The notes under the pieces were generated by a model that saw only the letters and a list, made by a program, of their open reading frames with translations, searched no databases and had not been told where the DNA came from. Made by a program: the position numbers and the translations under genes. A DNA stretch of 64,000 nt from Clostridium sp. CAG:768. GTDB taxonomy: Bacteria > Cyanobacteriota > Vampirovibrionia > Gastranaerophilales > Gastranaerophilaceae. Positions 1-8,592 of this stretch are shown here, piece after piece. How positions within the stretch are numbered: position 1 is the first letter of the stretch; each line of letters starts with the position of its first letter. The stretch is from positions 151,520 to 215,519 of the forward strand of contig FR899625.1 of NCBI GenBank assembly GCA_000437435.1, written 5' to 3'.

Positions 1-310
1 TTGCATTTGCTTCTATTAGAGCGTTTTGAAAACTGCTTTGAGGAGTTTGACTGATTATATTTGCATTTACTTTTTTTAATTCAGGATTAAGCAATAATGA
101 TCCGAAATTAGATTTCGTAGTAGATTGGAGAACTTTTTCAAATGATGGGGAATTTATTTTTCCATTATTTGGATAAATAGCATCAAGCGGATTTTGTGGT
201 TCGTTTGTAGCTGTTAAATTATTAACTTTATTAGAAAGTTGGGCGTAACGTTGCATTGCTTGAGCTTGTCCGCCTGTATTTAATAGATTTTGAATAAATT
301 GTGAAAACAT
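1..310 (-). CDS. Partial hypothetical protein, N-terminal part only
   Basis: An open frame runs from an ATG at 310 leftward out of the window, so only about 103 N-terminal residues are visible. An AGAGGTGG Shine-Dalgarno-like sequence lies just upstream of the ATG. The protein starts MFSQFIQNLLNTGGQAQAMQ and is rich in Gln, Asn and Ser, with no signal peptide or membrane segment in the visible part. I do not recognise a family from this portion; the informative domain may lie beyond the window edge. It is on the same strand as queA and yidC but separated from queA by an 87-base gap. Confidence 0.65.
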   Translation of the reverse strand, partial: MFSQFIQNLLNTGGQAQAMQRYAQLSNKVNNLTATNEPQNPLDAIYPNNGKINSPSFEKVLQSTTKSNFGSLLLNPELKKVNANIISQTPQSSFQNALIEANA

Positions 311-397
311 ACCACCTCTACCCTTATCTGTTTTTATTTTATATAAAATCAGATATTTCCGTATCCTCTATTTGCATTAATGATATTTATTAAAATG

Positions 398-1495
398 TCA
401 ATTAATAAACATGCAATCACCGTATGAGAAAAAGCGGTAATTGTTTTTTATTGCTTCATTATATGCTTCAAATATAAAATCTTTTCCAGCTAATGCACTG
501 ACAAGCATTAGAAGTGTAGATTTTGGTAGGTGGAAATTTGTAATAAGCTTGTCAATAACCTTAAATTCATAAGGTGGGTATATGAATAATTCCGAATGGT
601 CATGACAAGGTTGTATACATCCATATTTTTGGAAAGCTGTTTCAAGAGTTCTAACAGTCGTAGTGCCTACTGCTATGATTTGTTTCCCATCTTTTTTGGC
701 TCTGTTAATTTGCTCTGCAGCTTTTTCAGAAATTTCAAATGTTTCAGAATGCATTTTGTGATTTTCAACATTTTCACATTGAACCGGTCTGAAAGTCCCT
801 AGTCCTACATTTAATGTGACATATGCTAATTCAACCCCCTTGTCTTGAAGCTTTTGTAAAATTTCTTGAGTAAAGTGTAATCCGGCAGTTGGTGCAGCTA
901 CTGATCCTTCATCTTTAGCATATACTGTTTGATATCTTTCAAAGTCAAGTTTTTTTAAGTCTTCATTTTGAATTTTTCTTTCAATATATGGTGGCAATGG
1001 AATTTGACCATTTCTATGAAGAACATCAAGAACATTGTCCCCTTCAAACATTAATTCTACAAGCCATTCCCCGTTTTCTTCCAATCGTTTAATCGCTTTT
1101 ACTGATAATTCTTCGCTGATTTTAATAATTGTATCAGGTTTGACTCTTTTAGAAGGTTTAATTAACACGTCCCACAAGCATAGCTGCTTGACCCGACACA
1201 TTGGGTTTTGCATATTTTCTTCTAAACTTTGAGTTTCTGCTTGTTTTAATAAAAATACTTCAATTTTAGCTCCTGTGTCTTTATATCCGATAAGACGCGC
1301 AGGTAGAACTTTTGTGTTGTTCATAACCAAAAGAGTATTTTTATCAATTAAATCTACAATGTCATAAAAATGTTTATGAGAAATGGTTCTATCCTTTCGG
1401 TTTAGAACCATCATTCTCGAATTATCTCTTTTATCGGCAGGTAACTGCGCAATTAATTCTTCAGGTAAATTGTAATCATATTCAGATAAAAGCAT
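398..1495 (-). CDS. queA: S-adenosylmethionine:tRNA ribosyltransferase-isomerase QueA
   Basis: QueA transfers and isomerises the ribose of S-adenosylmethionine onto 7-aminomethyl-7-deazaguanine at the wobble position of tRNA, forming epoxyqueuosine. The 365-residue protein has the family N-terminus (SEYDYNLPEELIAQLPA), the MNNTKVLPARL block near residue 60 and the conserved APTAGLHFT motif near residue 200, and its length fits the family. It begins with ATG at 1495, 8 bases after the stop of yidC on the same strand, so the two are probably co-transcribed. No other queuosine gene is in the window. Identification is by conserved motifs and is very secure. Confidence 0.97.
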   Translation of the reverse strand: MLLSEYDYNLPEELIAQLPADKRDNSRMMVLNRKDRTISHKHFYDIVDLIDKNTLLVMNNTKVLPARLIGYKDTGAKIEVFLLKQAETQSLEENMQNPMCRVKQLCLWDVLIKPSKRVKPDTIIKISEELSVKAIKRLEENGEWLVELMFEGDNVLDVLHRNGQIPLPPYIERKIQNEDLKKLDFERYQTVYAKDEGSVAAPTAGLHFTQEILQKLQDKGVELAYVTLNVGLGTFRPVQCENVENHKMHSETFEISEKAAEQINRAKKDGKQIIAVGTTTVRTLETAFQKYGCIQPCHDHSELFIYPPYEFKVIDKLITNFHLPKSTLLMLVSALAGKDFIFEAYNEAIKNNYRFFSYGDCMFIN

Positions 1496-1503
1496 TTTAT
1501 TTA

Positions 1504-2592
1504 TTATTCCTTTGGTTCAATTTTTTTTGCACCTGCAATATCTGAATCTGTTACGATATTTTTTGTTCTTTCTTGTTCTTTATCAATTTGTTTATTAACT
1601 ATAACAGTTTGCAAAATTTGTATTATGTTACTTGTAACAAGATATAATAGAACACCTGCAGGAATTGGGATTATTACAAATGTACCGATAATCATAATTG
1701 GCATAAATGTACCCATTGATTTTTGGATAGCTTCTTGAGTTGGGTCAACAGCTCCATCTTTAGGTTTTTGAGTTGCCATCATGATTTTTTGTGATGCGAA
1801 CATTGTAAGTGCAAATAAAGCGATTAAAACAAATACATCCCAGTGGAAAGATCTTGCTGCAACAATAGTTGGTACAGATGCTGCTAATACGCTTCCTTGT
1901 TTTGTAAATGTAATTTTTTCAACTTCTTTATTTGTCATATCAGTTACTGATATTTCTGCTTTTTGAATTTGATCAAGTTGTGCGAATTTTAAATTTAGGT
2001 GGTCCAAATCAATTTTAAAGTCAATATTTTCACCAGGTTTAAATTCTCCTTGAATTTCTATAGCTTTATTTGGATCTTTAATTTTTACATTTTCTAAAGT
2101 TTCATCAGGTAAATATACAGTAGCAGTTTTTCCTAAAGTAAATGTATCACCTTGAGAAACTCCGAATGTGCCATCGAAAGAACGTCCTGCTGTAGCTCTT
2201 AATGTTGTATCAAGTCTGCTTAAAAAGCCGAAAGATGTATCGCCTGCAATTTGAATAAATTGAGGGCTCATTAAAGCTGAATATAAAAGAATGAATATTG
2301 GTAATTGAATTAATAAAGGTAAACAGCCGCCCATTGGGTTAAACTTATGTTCTTTGTAAAATTCCATAAGTTTTTGTTGCATTTTTTGCGGGTCGCTTTT
2401 ATATCTGTCTTGAATAGCTTTAATTTTTGGTTGTAAATTTTGCATCATTTTCATAGAACGTTGTTGAGATACGTTCAATGGCCACATTGCAAGTCTTATA
2501 ACAACTGTTAATAATATAATCGCAAGTCCGTAATTTCCTACAATAGAAGCTAGTGCTTTTAGAGCTTCAATAGTTAAAGTTGTAAAATCCAA
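1504..2592 (-). CDS. yidC: Membrane protein insertase YidC (Oxa1/Alb3 family)
   Basis: YidC inserts proteins into the inner membrane, alone or with Sec. The 362-residue protein starts directly with the first conserved transmembrane segment (about residues 17-38, containing the conserved Arg of the hydrophilic groove) and lacks the large N-terminal periplasmic domain of proteobacterial YidC. The signature after TM1 (LQPKIKAIQDRYK, then FNPMGGCLPLLIQLPIF) is clear. About 130 residues of non-hydrophobic, beta-rich sequence (roughly residues 115-245) are inserted before the later membrane segments. As I recall, cyanobacterial YidC proteins also carry an insertion here. The C-terminus is a charged tail. 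It is upstream of queA in the same transcription unit. Confidence 0.95.
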   Translation of the reverse strand: MDFTTLTIEALKALASIVGNYGLAIILLTVVIRLAMWPLNVSQQRSMKMMQNLQPKIKAIQDRYKSDPQKMQQKLMEFYKEHKFNPMGGCLPLLIQLPIFILLYSALMSPQFIQIAGDTSFGFLSRLDTTLRATAGRSFDGTFGVSQGDTFTLGKTATVYLPDETLENVKIKDPNKAIEIQGEFKPGENIDFKIDLDHLNLKFAQLDQIQKAEISVTDMTNKEVEKITFTKQGSVLAASVPTIVAARSFHWDVFVLIALFALTMFASQKIMMATQKPKDGAVDPTQEAIQKSMGTFMPIMIIGTFVIIPIPAGVLLYLVTSNIIQILQTVIVNKQIDKEQERTKNIVTDSDIAGAKKIEPKE

Positions 2593-2682
2593 TTTCCCTA
2601 ATCCTCATTTAATAGTGTAAAATCTCTTCTCCAGAAGTTTATTATAAAAGTAGAGTCAAGTCAATAAATTGTAAACAATAAA

Positions 2683-2709
2683 AAAAGATTGACTTGTTGT
2701 CAATCTTTT
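2683..2709 (-). terminator. Intrinsic terminator after tRNA-Pro
   Basis: A perfect 11-bp inverted repeat (AAAAGATTGAC / GTCAATCTTTT) with a 5-base loop lies just downstream of tRNA-Pro on the minus strand, followed by a run that becomes U-rich in the transcript. It separates the tRNA from yidC. Confidence 0.8.
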
Positions 2710-2714
2710 CTAAA

Positions 2715-2791
2715 TGGTCGGGATGACACGATTTGAACGTGCGACCCCCTCGTCCCAAGCGAGGTGCGCTACCAAGCTGCGCCACATCCCG
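2715..2791 (-). tRNA. tRNA-Pro (anticodon TGG)
   Basis: On the minus strand the 77-base sequence starts CGGGATGTGGCGCAG and ends CATCCCGACCA. The anticodon loop CTTGGGA is flanked by the stem CCTCG/CGAGG, giving anticodon TGG for proline. The T-arm contains GTTCAAAT. The 3' CCA is encoded. A strong terminator follows. Confidence 0.97.
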
Positions 2792-2874
2792 ATATTTAAT
2801 TTTCAATCGCTAAACTTGCGACAATTTTTATTCTATGATAAACATTTTTTTACGTCAAGAGGTTTTTTATTATT

Positions 2875-3681
2875 TTATCTTTTATTTTCTATAACACTTT
2901 GTTTGGCTGCAACTCCAAGCCCAATGCCGGCAATTAAATAAGTTAGCCAAGCAAAGAAGTAATTTCTTTTTAGTGGCTTAAGATTTACAGAGTTACCAAG
3001 TGTTGCTTTGGCTGCTTTTACTCCTCTAATTGATGCCAGACCTTCTTCTATAATTGTTGGTAAAAATGCAGCAAAACCAATTTTCCCGGCATTTCTTTCT
3101 ATGAAACTAGGTTTGTTATCATCTTGTTTAGATAGTCCGTTAAGCATTATTAGTGCAGTTGGAACTGCAGATACAAACATTCTTGATTTTTGTAAGAATT
3201 TTAAGAATTTACCTTTGTGTGCGTTTATGGCATGACCTAATTCATGTAATATTAAAGAAGGTTTATTCTTTGGTGCTACTGCAAGTTTAAATTGGTCAGT
3301 ATAAAAAGCGTTTTCTCCTCTCGCAACAGGTTTTAGTGCTTCTTGTAGAACTTTTGGGTATTTGTTTATGTTATTTGCATCAATAAAGTCAACATTAACA
3401 TTTAATTTGTTTTTGTTGACCATATTTTGAGCAATTTGTTTTACATTTTCTGCATTAGTAAATTCTTTGCCCTGCATCAATTTATTTCCGCACCATTCTG
3501 ATGCTTTATGTAAGAATAATGCAAATGCTTGTAAAAGACCTGCAGTTAAAACCGTTTTTTCTGGATTATATTGGGGCTGCGGTTCTTGAAAACTTGCAGG
3601 GGTATAGAAATTATTATTTTTGTGTAAATAATAATTGTTTTGATTATTGTAATCTGTTCTTACACTACTAATTCCTGTCAC
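2875..3681 (-). CDS. Putative membrane-associated zinc metallopeptidase-like protein
   Basis: The 268-residue protein carries an HELGH zinc-binding motif at residues 146-150 (PSLILHELGHAINAHKG) and a later EEGLAS stretch near 212-217 that could supply the third zinc ligand. Hydrophobic segments lie near residues 45-58, 168-182, 200-211 and 245-262. There is no signal peptide; the N-terminus is Asn/Tyr-rich. The assigned GTG at 3681 has no clear ribosome binding site, so the start is uncertain. The N-terminal ISSV resembles the tag of the gene at 26982. Peptidase activity is inference from the motif; the family is not one I can name. Confidence 0.6.
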   Translation of the reverse strand: MTGISSVRTDYNNQNNYYLHKNNNFYTPASFQEPQPQYNPEKTVLTAGLLQAFALFLHKASEWCGNKLMQGKEFTNAENVKQIAQNMVNKNKLNVNVDFIDANNINKYPKVLQEALKPVARGENAFYTDQFKLAVAPKNKPSLILHELGHAINAHKGKFLKFLQKSRMFVSAVPTALIMLNGLSKQDDNKPSFIERNAGKIGFAAFLPTIIEEGLASIRGVKAAKATLGNSVNLKPLKRNYFFAWLTYLIAGIGLGVAAKQSVIENKR

Positions 3682-3738
3682 GTTATTAGTAAAACATGTA
3701 AATAAAAAAAATTGCTATATTTTAATATTTATTAATTA

Positions 3739-3876
3739 TTATTTTTCTATTTCACTAAACATTTCTTTTCCTGCTCCGCAAATAGGGCATACCCAATCTT
3801 CAGGTAGTTCGTCAAATTTCTTTTCTTCATTTTCTTCGTCATATATCCATTGACAAACGTTACATACGTATTTCAT
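3739..3876 (-). CDS. Rubredoxin (short form)
   Basis: A 45-residue iron-binding electron carrier with two CxxC knuckles at Cys5/Cys8 and Cys30/Cys33 (YVCNVC, DWVCPICGAG). The start at 3876 is supported by AAAGGAGAA just upstream. It is shorter than the usual 52-54 residues because the loop between the knuckles is contracted, yet all four cysteines and the LPEDWVCP block remain. Rubredoxins pass electrons to oxidoreductases, often in oxygen or peroxide defence of anaerobes. It is divergent from the thioesterase gene with only 30 bases between start codons. Confidence 0.9.
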   Translation of the reverse strand: MKYVCNVCQWIYDEENEEKKFDELPEDWVCPICGAGKEMFSEIEK

Positions 3877-3906
3877 TTTTTTCTCCTTTTGTGTTATAGT
3901 TGTTGT

Positions 3907-4341
3907 ATGAAAAATATTTTTGAAACTAAAGTTTATTATTCTGATACAGATGCGTATGGCGTTGTTTGGCACGGTGCATATTTAAGATGGTTAGAAAAAG
4001 GTCGTGTAGACTTGTGTAATACATTAGGTCTTGATCTTGTTTCTATGAAAAAGATGGATATTCTTTTACCTGTTACAAATATGAATGTCAAATATAAAGC
4101 ATCTGCAAAGTTAGATGATGCTATTATTATTGAAACTTGGATTGAAAAATTCAATAGCTTGTCAGTTACATTCAAGCAGGTAATTAAGTCTAAAGAAACT
4201 GATAAAGTATTTATTGAAGCTGTATTCGATGTTGTTGCGATAAGTAATGCAGGTAAATTGTATAGAAGAATGCCAGCTGATCTTATTGAATGTTTTGAAA
4301 AAGCGGTTAAAGATGATGAAAAGTCTCTTGTGACTTGCTAG
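3907..4341 (+). CDS. YbgC/FadM-type acyl-CoA thioesterase (hotdog fold)
   Basis: The 144-residue protein is a 4-hydroxybenzoyl-CoA thioesterase-like hotdog protein. The diagnostic block is YYSDTDAYGVVWHGAYLRW near residues 10-28, in which the Asp and the following residues form the catalytic site of YbgC enzymes. It probably hydrolyses acyl-CoA or acyl-ACP; the exact substrate cannot be read from sequence. I chose ATG 3907. There is no Shine-Dalgarno, but an extended -10-like TGTTATAGT ends 6 bases before the ATG, so the mRNA may be leaderless. rluB and coaE follow on the same strand. Confidence 0.88.
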   Translation: MKNIFETKVYYSDTDAYGVVWHGAYLRWLEKGRVDLCNTLGLDLVSMKKMDILLPVTNMNVKYKASAKLDDAIIIETWIEKFNSLSVTFKQVIKSKETDKVFIEAVFDVVAISNAGKLYRRMPADLIECFEKAVKDDEKSLVTC

Positions 4342-4361
4342 GTAGTAAAAAGGAATAAAAA

Positions 4362-5093
4362 ATGTCCGGAGTTCGATTAAATAAATATATTGCTTCATCT
4401 GGGCTTTGTTCTCGTCGAAAAGCTGATGATTTAATAGAAAAAGGTTCTGTAAGTGTAAACGGTAAAGTCGTTACAGAACTTGGCTTTCTAGTGCAGCCTA
4501 AAGATAAAGTATTTGTTAATAAAAAACTTATTGCGCCAGCAAAACATCAGTATTATAGATTTTTCAAACCTGCAGGTTATATAACTACAAGAGAAGATGA
4601 TCAGGGTAGAAAAACTATTTATGATTTGTTACCTGAAAATTTGTACAGCTTAAAACCTGTTGGACGTTTAGATAAAGATTCTACAGGACTTTTAATTTTG
4701 ACAAATGATGGTGATTTAATTAATGCTTTGACTCACCCTTCAATTAAAGTTCCTAAAGTTTATTTAGTTACAATAAATTCATCAATACACAGGCATGAAT
4801 TAGAACAGTTAGCTAATGGTATTGAATTAGAGCCTGGTAAGATTGCTTATGCAGATATTGAAGTTTTGGAAATGGATAGCAGTCATACTGAAATGAGAAT
4901 TACTCTTTATCAAGGTATGAATAGGCAAATTAGAAAAATGTTCAAAGCTGTCGGATATGAGGTAAAAACTTTAAAACGAATTCAACATGCTACATTAACT
5001 CTTGATGGATTAAAACGCGGAGAATTCAAACCAATCAAACCAATACAGATTAGAGAGTTGAAAAACTTTTTAAATAGGATTTCAAAACAGTGA
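4362..5093 (+). CDS. rluB: 23S/16S rRNA pseudouridine synthase, RluB/RsuA family
   Basis: The 243-residue protein has an N-terminal S4 RNA-binding domain (LNKYIASSGLCSRRKADDLI, residues 5-24) followed by the RsuA/RluB catalytic domain with GRLDKDSTGLLILTNDG, whose Asp is the nucleophile, and the later MNRQIRKM block. It converts a specific uridine of rRNA to pseudouridine. RluB is more likely than RsuA from overall similarity, but the target position is not certain. AAAAGGAATAAAAA precedes the ATG. It overlaps coaE by 4 bases (GTGA), indicating translational coupling. Confidence 0.9.
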   Translation: MSGVRLNKYIASSGLCSRRKADDLIEKGSVSVNGKVVTELGFLVQPKDKVFVNKKLIAPAKHQYYRFFKPAGYITTREDDQGRKTIYDLLPENLYSLKPVGRLDKDSTGLLILTNDGDLINALTHPSIKVPKVYLVTINSSIHRHELEQLANGIELEPGKIAYADIEVLEMDSSHTEMRITLYQGMNRQIRKMFKAVGYEVKTLKRIQHATLTLDGLKRGEFKPIKPIQIRELKNFLNRISKQ

Positions 5094-5668
5094 AAAGAAT
5101 AGCTATTTGTGGAAATATTGCATCAGGTAAATCTACTGTCCAAAAAATATTAGAGGAAAAAGGATATAAGGTTTTGGATACTGATGAAGTTTCCAAAAAA
5201 CTATTAACTGTCAATAATAAAGAGTTATATGATGGTTTCAAAAATTATGATGTGTTTGAAAATGGAGAATTTTCTCGTTTTAAAGTCGCGCAATTAATTT
5301 TTTCAGATGAAGAAGCAAGATTAAAAATTGCATCAATAATGCATCCTCAAATTGCAGAAGAAATTAAGATATTTTTTGACGCGAATCAATCTGATGATTT
5401 GTTATTTGTAGGAATTCCTTTGCTTTTTGAATCTAATATGCAATCATTGTTTGACAAAATTATTTTTGTCTATACTGATGATGGAATACGCTTAGAAAGA
5501 TTATTAAAACGCAATAACTATACTATAGAACATGCAAAATCACGTATAAATTCACAAATGCCACAAGAAGATAAAGTTAAATTAAGTGATTATGTGATAA
5601 ATAATAATGGAGATTTTAATAATTTAACAATAGCAGTTGATCAATTATTATGCAACATAACTTTGTGA
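5090..5668 (+). CDS. coaE: Dephospho-CoA kinase CoaE
   Basis: CoaE phosphorylates dephospho-CoA in the last step of coenzyme A synthesis. The 192-residue protein has the P-loop GNIASGKST at residues 8-16, DTDEVSKKLL with the conserved Asp after strand 2, and the HPQIAEEI block. The start is GTG at 5090, within the stop of rluB, so the two are translationally coupled. Its 3' end overlaps the convergent gene at 5648 by 21 bases. Length and motifs fit the family. Confidence 0.93.
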   Translation: MKRIAICGNIASGKSTVQKILEEKGYKVLDTDEVSKKLLTVNNKELYDGFKNYDVFENGEFSRFKVAQLIFSDEEARLKIASIMHPQIAEEIKIFFDANQSDDLLFVGIPLLFESNMQSLFDKIIFVYTDDGIRLERLLKRNNYTIEHAKSRINSQMPQEDKVKLSDYVINNNGDFNNLTIAVDQLLCNITL

Positions 5669-6280
5669 TACCGGAACAAATACTCTTGCTCCTTGTCTTA
5701 TATTGTTAGTAACCCCATCACTTGCTGCTTGTCCGTTCCCAAGTGTGATTTCAGTATGCCCATATTTTGAACTGTAACCTGCAACTCCTTTATCATAAAC
5801 TAATACGCATCCAGCAGGAAGAGTTGATAGGTCTAGTCCCTTTGTCGAGATTTCTTTAAAATTCTTGTTGCGTTTCAGGATGTTTGCGCATTCATACGCA
5901 TCCCCATATTCATATGCGCCAAGTCCACTGTTTTGTATTGCATTTTTTACATATGTTGCACATTGATGAGTAAATCCTACAGTGTTTTTGGCTGCTGTAT
6001 TTGCTAATTTGTCTCCTTTTGTTTTGTCATACCCTGCATCTTCAAGAGTCGCTGATACTTTATTGGAACTTAATGAATTTGTTGTGGTGTTATTATTATT
6101 TGAATCAAGTACTTTTTGTAAGTTTGCAAAGTTATTGTTATAAAGTGAGAATAAATTATTTCCAGATGTATATGTTGAATAATTCTTGATTGGAGTAAAT
6201 TTAAAATTTGTTGTCGAAATATTTATTTTCGGCAATTGAAAATCATATTGTATATTTGTGTTGAAGTTTACTAAACTCAC
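5648..6280 (-). CDS. Cys/His peptidoglycan-hydrolase-like protein, CHAP/Tae-like (copy 1)
   Basis: The 210-residue protein has an Asn/Thr-rich N-terminal half with no signal peptide, then a compact domain with HQCATYVKNAIQ (Cys107) and, about 70 residues later, LPAGCVLVYD and YGHTEITLGNG (His175), followed by AASDG. This order is that of papain-like CHAP, NlpC/P60 and Tae-type amidases, in which a Cys on a helix and a His on a strand form the active site. It is a paralogue of the next gene upstream. Whether it acts on peptidoglycan, and how it leaves the cell, is unknown. Function is inference from motif order. Confidence 0.65.
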   Translation of the reverse strand: MSLVNFNTNIQYDFQLPKINISTTNFKFTPIKNYSTYTSGNNLFSLYNNNFANLQKVLDSNNNNTTTNSLSSNKVSATLEDAGYDKTKGDKLANTAAKNTVGFTHQCATYVKNAIQNSGLGAYEYGDAYECANILKRNKNFKEISTKGLDLSTLPAGCVLVYDKGVAGYSSKYGHTEITLGNGQAASDGVTNNIRQGARVFVPVSQSYVA

Positions 6281-6355
6281 AATATGTCCCCTTAATTTTC
6301 CTCTTGTATATATAAAGTTATTTTTTGTTTAAAAATTGTCTGTTTGTAAAGAAAT

Positions 6356-7006
6356 TTAAACAGGAATAAATACATAGGCGTGTTTTGATTCTTCTATTTT
6401 TTCAGTTATTACGTCACTACAAGCTCTGCCATCTCCTAATGTAATTTCAACATGACCATCTTTACCATATCCGGCATCATATTTGTCATATACAATTATG
6501 CATCCTGCAGGGAGATTTTTTAAATCTTCTCCTTTAACTTTTGTTTCTTTAAAATTAGGATTTGCTCTGAGTATGTATTTACAATATTCTCCATTTCCGT
6601 TTATGTATGGACCTAGCCCTACATCTCTTATTGCTTCTTTAACATATTTTGCACATAGCGGATAATTTCTGTATTCAGGCAAGCCTGCAAGAATTCTATC
6701 TGCTAGAGCTTGCCCTTTTTGTGCATTGTATTCTATCCCGTTAATTTTAATGCGGGATATGTTTTCTGTTGTCTCTTCCTTATTTAATGTTTCTACACTA
6801 CTATCATTTTTTACACTTCTAATTACGAGAGAATCGATAAGTTTTGGAACTTCTTGTTCCTTTTGAGTTTGCCAAATAGAGTTTTGGCTGTTTAGTTGAA
6901 AACTTTGAAATGGGAATATTGTCATGCAATTTACTGGCATGAAAAAATTCATAAATGGAAAATAGCTATAATTATAGTTAAAATTGAAAAAATTATAATT
7001 AAACAA
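6356..7006 (-). CDS. Cys/His peptidoglycan-hydrolase-like protein, CHAP/Tae-like (copy 2)
   Basis: A 216-residue paralogue of the neighbouring gene, sharing CAKYVKEAI (Cys118), NLPAGCIIVYDK, and DGHVEITLGDG (His185) followed by ACSD. The first 35 residues are extremely rich in Phe, Tyr and Asn and are not a standard signal peptide. The block EYNAQKGQALADRI corresponds to the pre-catalytic helix of copy 1. The two genes lie 75 bases apart on the same strand and look like a tandem duplication whose N-termini diverged completely. Enzymatic role as for copy 1: probable Cys/His amidase or endopeptidase, not proven. Confidence 0.65.
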   Translation of the reverse strand: MFNYNFFNFNYNYSYFPFMNFFMPVNCMTIFPFQSFQLNSQNSIWQTQKEQEVPKLIDSLVIRSVKNDSSVETLNKEETTENISRIKINGIEYNAQKGQALADRILAGLPEYRNYPLCAKYVKEAIRDVGLGPYINGNGEYCKYILRANPNFKETKVKGEDLKNLPAGCIIVYDKYDAGYGKDGHVEITLGDGRACSDVITEKIEESKHAYVFIPV

Positions 7007-7136
7007 ATTATTTCCCCTTATATTCCCCTGATATTTATATAAAGTTTTTTTGTTGCAAAAAATTGCCTAATGTAAAAGAATGTAAAAATAATTCAAGTAA
7101 TTTTTTTTGTAGCCGATATATTGGTTGAGGTTAGTT

Positions 7137-7841
7137 ATGTTTGATAATATTTATACATTTTATGATGATGCGGAATATATAATAAATTCATTCAGTGCAA
7201 ATAAAATAGTCAAACTGTTAAATAAGCGTATTGAGGAAGGTCAAAAAACACCACAAAATTACGCTTTTCTTGCTAATGCTTATTATTATAAAGGTCAGAA
7301 TTCTAAAGCTTTAAAGTATGCTTTAAAGGCAAAATATTTAGATGAAGATTATTATTATACTGACTATATTCTTACAATTATATATATAAACGAAGAAAAT
7401 ATTTCTAAAGCGGAAAAATATCTTTTAATTCTTCTTGAAAAATGTCCGGAAGATTATTATTTTGCATATTATGCAGCTGTTTGTTTATATAATCTGAAAG
7501 GAGAATCTGATATTGCTGAAAAGTATTCAAATAAATTAAAGCAAATTAATAAACAAGATCCTTCTTGTGAAACTTTTAAAGCTTTGGCTTGTTTTTTAGA
7601 GCATGATTATAAAAATATTTTGAAGTATTCGATTTCTGCTTTGAAAATGAAGCATAATACTTTGGATAATCTGATTTTATTATTTGGTTTGATATTAGTT
7701 TCCGAAATTTCTATATTTTTTAAAAGTATAGATGGTACAAATTTGTTTAGATATTTTGTAATATTATTTTTGCCAAAAGATGAAAAGTATGCTTGTATTT
7801 CAGATATGTCGATGTTTAATAATTTAAAAAAAAGCTCTTAA
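7137..7841 (+). CDS. TPR-repeat protein, N-terminal part of a frameshifted gene
   Basis: An open frame from ATG 7137 (GAGG seven bases upstream) encodes tetratricopeptide-like helices (YAFLANAYYYKGQNSKALKYA) and ends prematurely at 7841. An A8 run lies at 7826-7833. If it were A7, reading would continue as LKKALKNINKAIKINP into the next open frame, which carries further TPR units. The two segments therefore represent one gene of about 484 residues, split by a single-base insertion in a homopolymer. This may be a real mutation, a slippage-regulated site or a sequencing error. TPR proteins are scaffolds; no specific partner is evident. Confidence 0.7.
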   Translation: MFDNIYTFYDDAEYIINSFSANKIVKLLNKRIEEGQKTPQNYAFLANAYYYKGQNSKALKYALKAKYLDEDYYYTDYILTIIYINEENISKAEKYLLILLEKCPEDYYFAYYAAVCLYNLKGESDIAEKYSNKLKQINKQDPSCETFKALACFLEHDYKNILKYSISALKMKHNTLDNLILLFGLILVSEISIFFKSIDGTNLFRYFVILFLPKDEKYACISDMSMFNNLKKSS

Positions 7842-7911
7842 AAATATAAATAAAGCTATAAAAATTAATCCTAAACCTGCTTATTTTATTCGTAAAGCTA
7901 CAATATTTACA

Positions 7912-8592
7912 ATGTGTTATCGTTATAAAAAAGCTATTAATATTTTAGAGGAAGTTATAAAAAATAATCCTGAATATACATATTTATATGGAGAGTTAAG
8001 CAATTTATATGAAAAAATTAATGACTATAAAAAAGCTTTGGAATACGCAAATTTAGATTTATTAAATAATAAGCATAATACGGATATGTACTATAGAAAA
8101 TTTGATATACTATTTGAGTTGAAAAGATATGATGACTGTTTAAATATTTTGGATAAGTTAGAAAAAGAATTTTCGACTGGTGATAAACATGAATATAAAC
8201 GAGCACAAATTTTTATATCAAATAAAGATTATGAAAAAGCTATTTTGTATTTGAATAAGCTGTTATTAAGAGAAAAAGATTATTTATATTTGCAAGATAA
8301 GATGTATTGTCTGTTTATGTTAGAACGGTATGATGAAGCAATTGATATTGGACTGCAATTAATGGATGAAAAAGAAAAAGGCATTGTTTGTTTTTGGCTT
8401 GCTCGGAGTTATTTAGCTATTGAAGATTATCAAAAAGCTCTAATTTATATGAATAAATCAATTTTGCTCGGAGATTGTGATCAGTGGAATTATTATTGGA
8501 AATCTGTAATCCTTGAAAATTTAGGGAAAAATCATGAGGCTGAAATTGCCTATCAAAAAGCTATAAATCTTGGTTACAGTGAAAACGATTAA
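7912..8592 (+). CDS. TPR-repeat protein, C-terminal part of the same frameshifted gene
   Basis: This frame is open from about 7828 and continues the TPR array of the preceding segment (KKAINILEEVIKNNPEY, YKKALEYANLDL, YEKAILYLNKLL, YDEAIDIGLQLM, YQKALIYMNKSI). There is no Shine-Dalgarno before the first ATG at 7912, and the repeat phase is uninterrupted only if the A8 run at 7826-7833 loses one base. I regard it as the 3' part of a single gene rather than an independent one. It overlaps the convergent gene at 8589 by 4 bases. Confidence 0.65.
   Translation: MCYRYKKAINILEEVIKNNPEYTYLYGELSNLYEKINDYKKALEYANLDLLNNKHNTDMYYRKFDILFELKRYDDCLNILDKLEKEFSTGDKHEYKRAQIFISNKDYEKAILYLNKLLLREKDYLYLQDKMYCLFMLERYDEAIDIGLQLMDEKEKGIVCFWLARSYLAIEDYQKALIYMNKSILLGDCDQWNYYWKSVILENLGKNHEAEIAYQKAINLGYSEND

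Noticed and set aside
3739..3972. Longer rubredoxin starting at 3972
   Set aside because: The added 32 residues are hydrophobic nonsense that overlap the divergent thioesterase gene; the ATG at 3876 has a good ribosome binding site.
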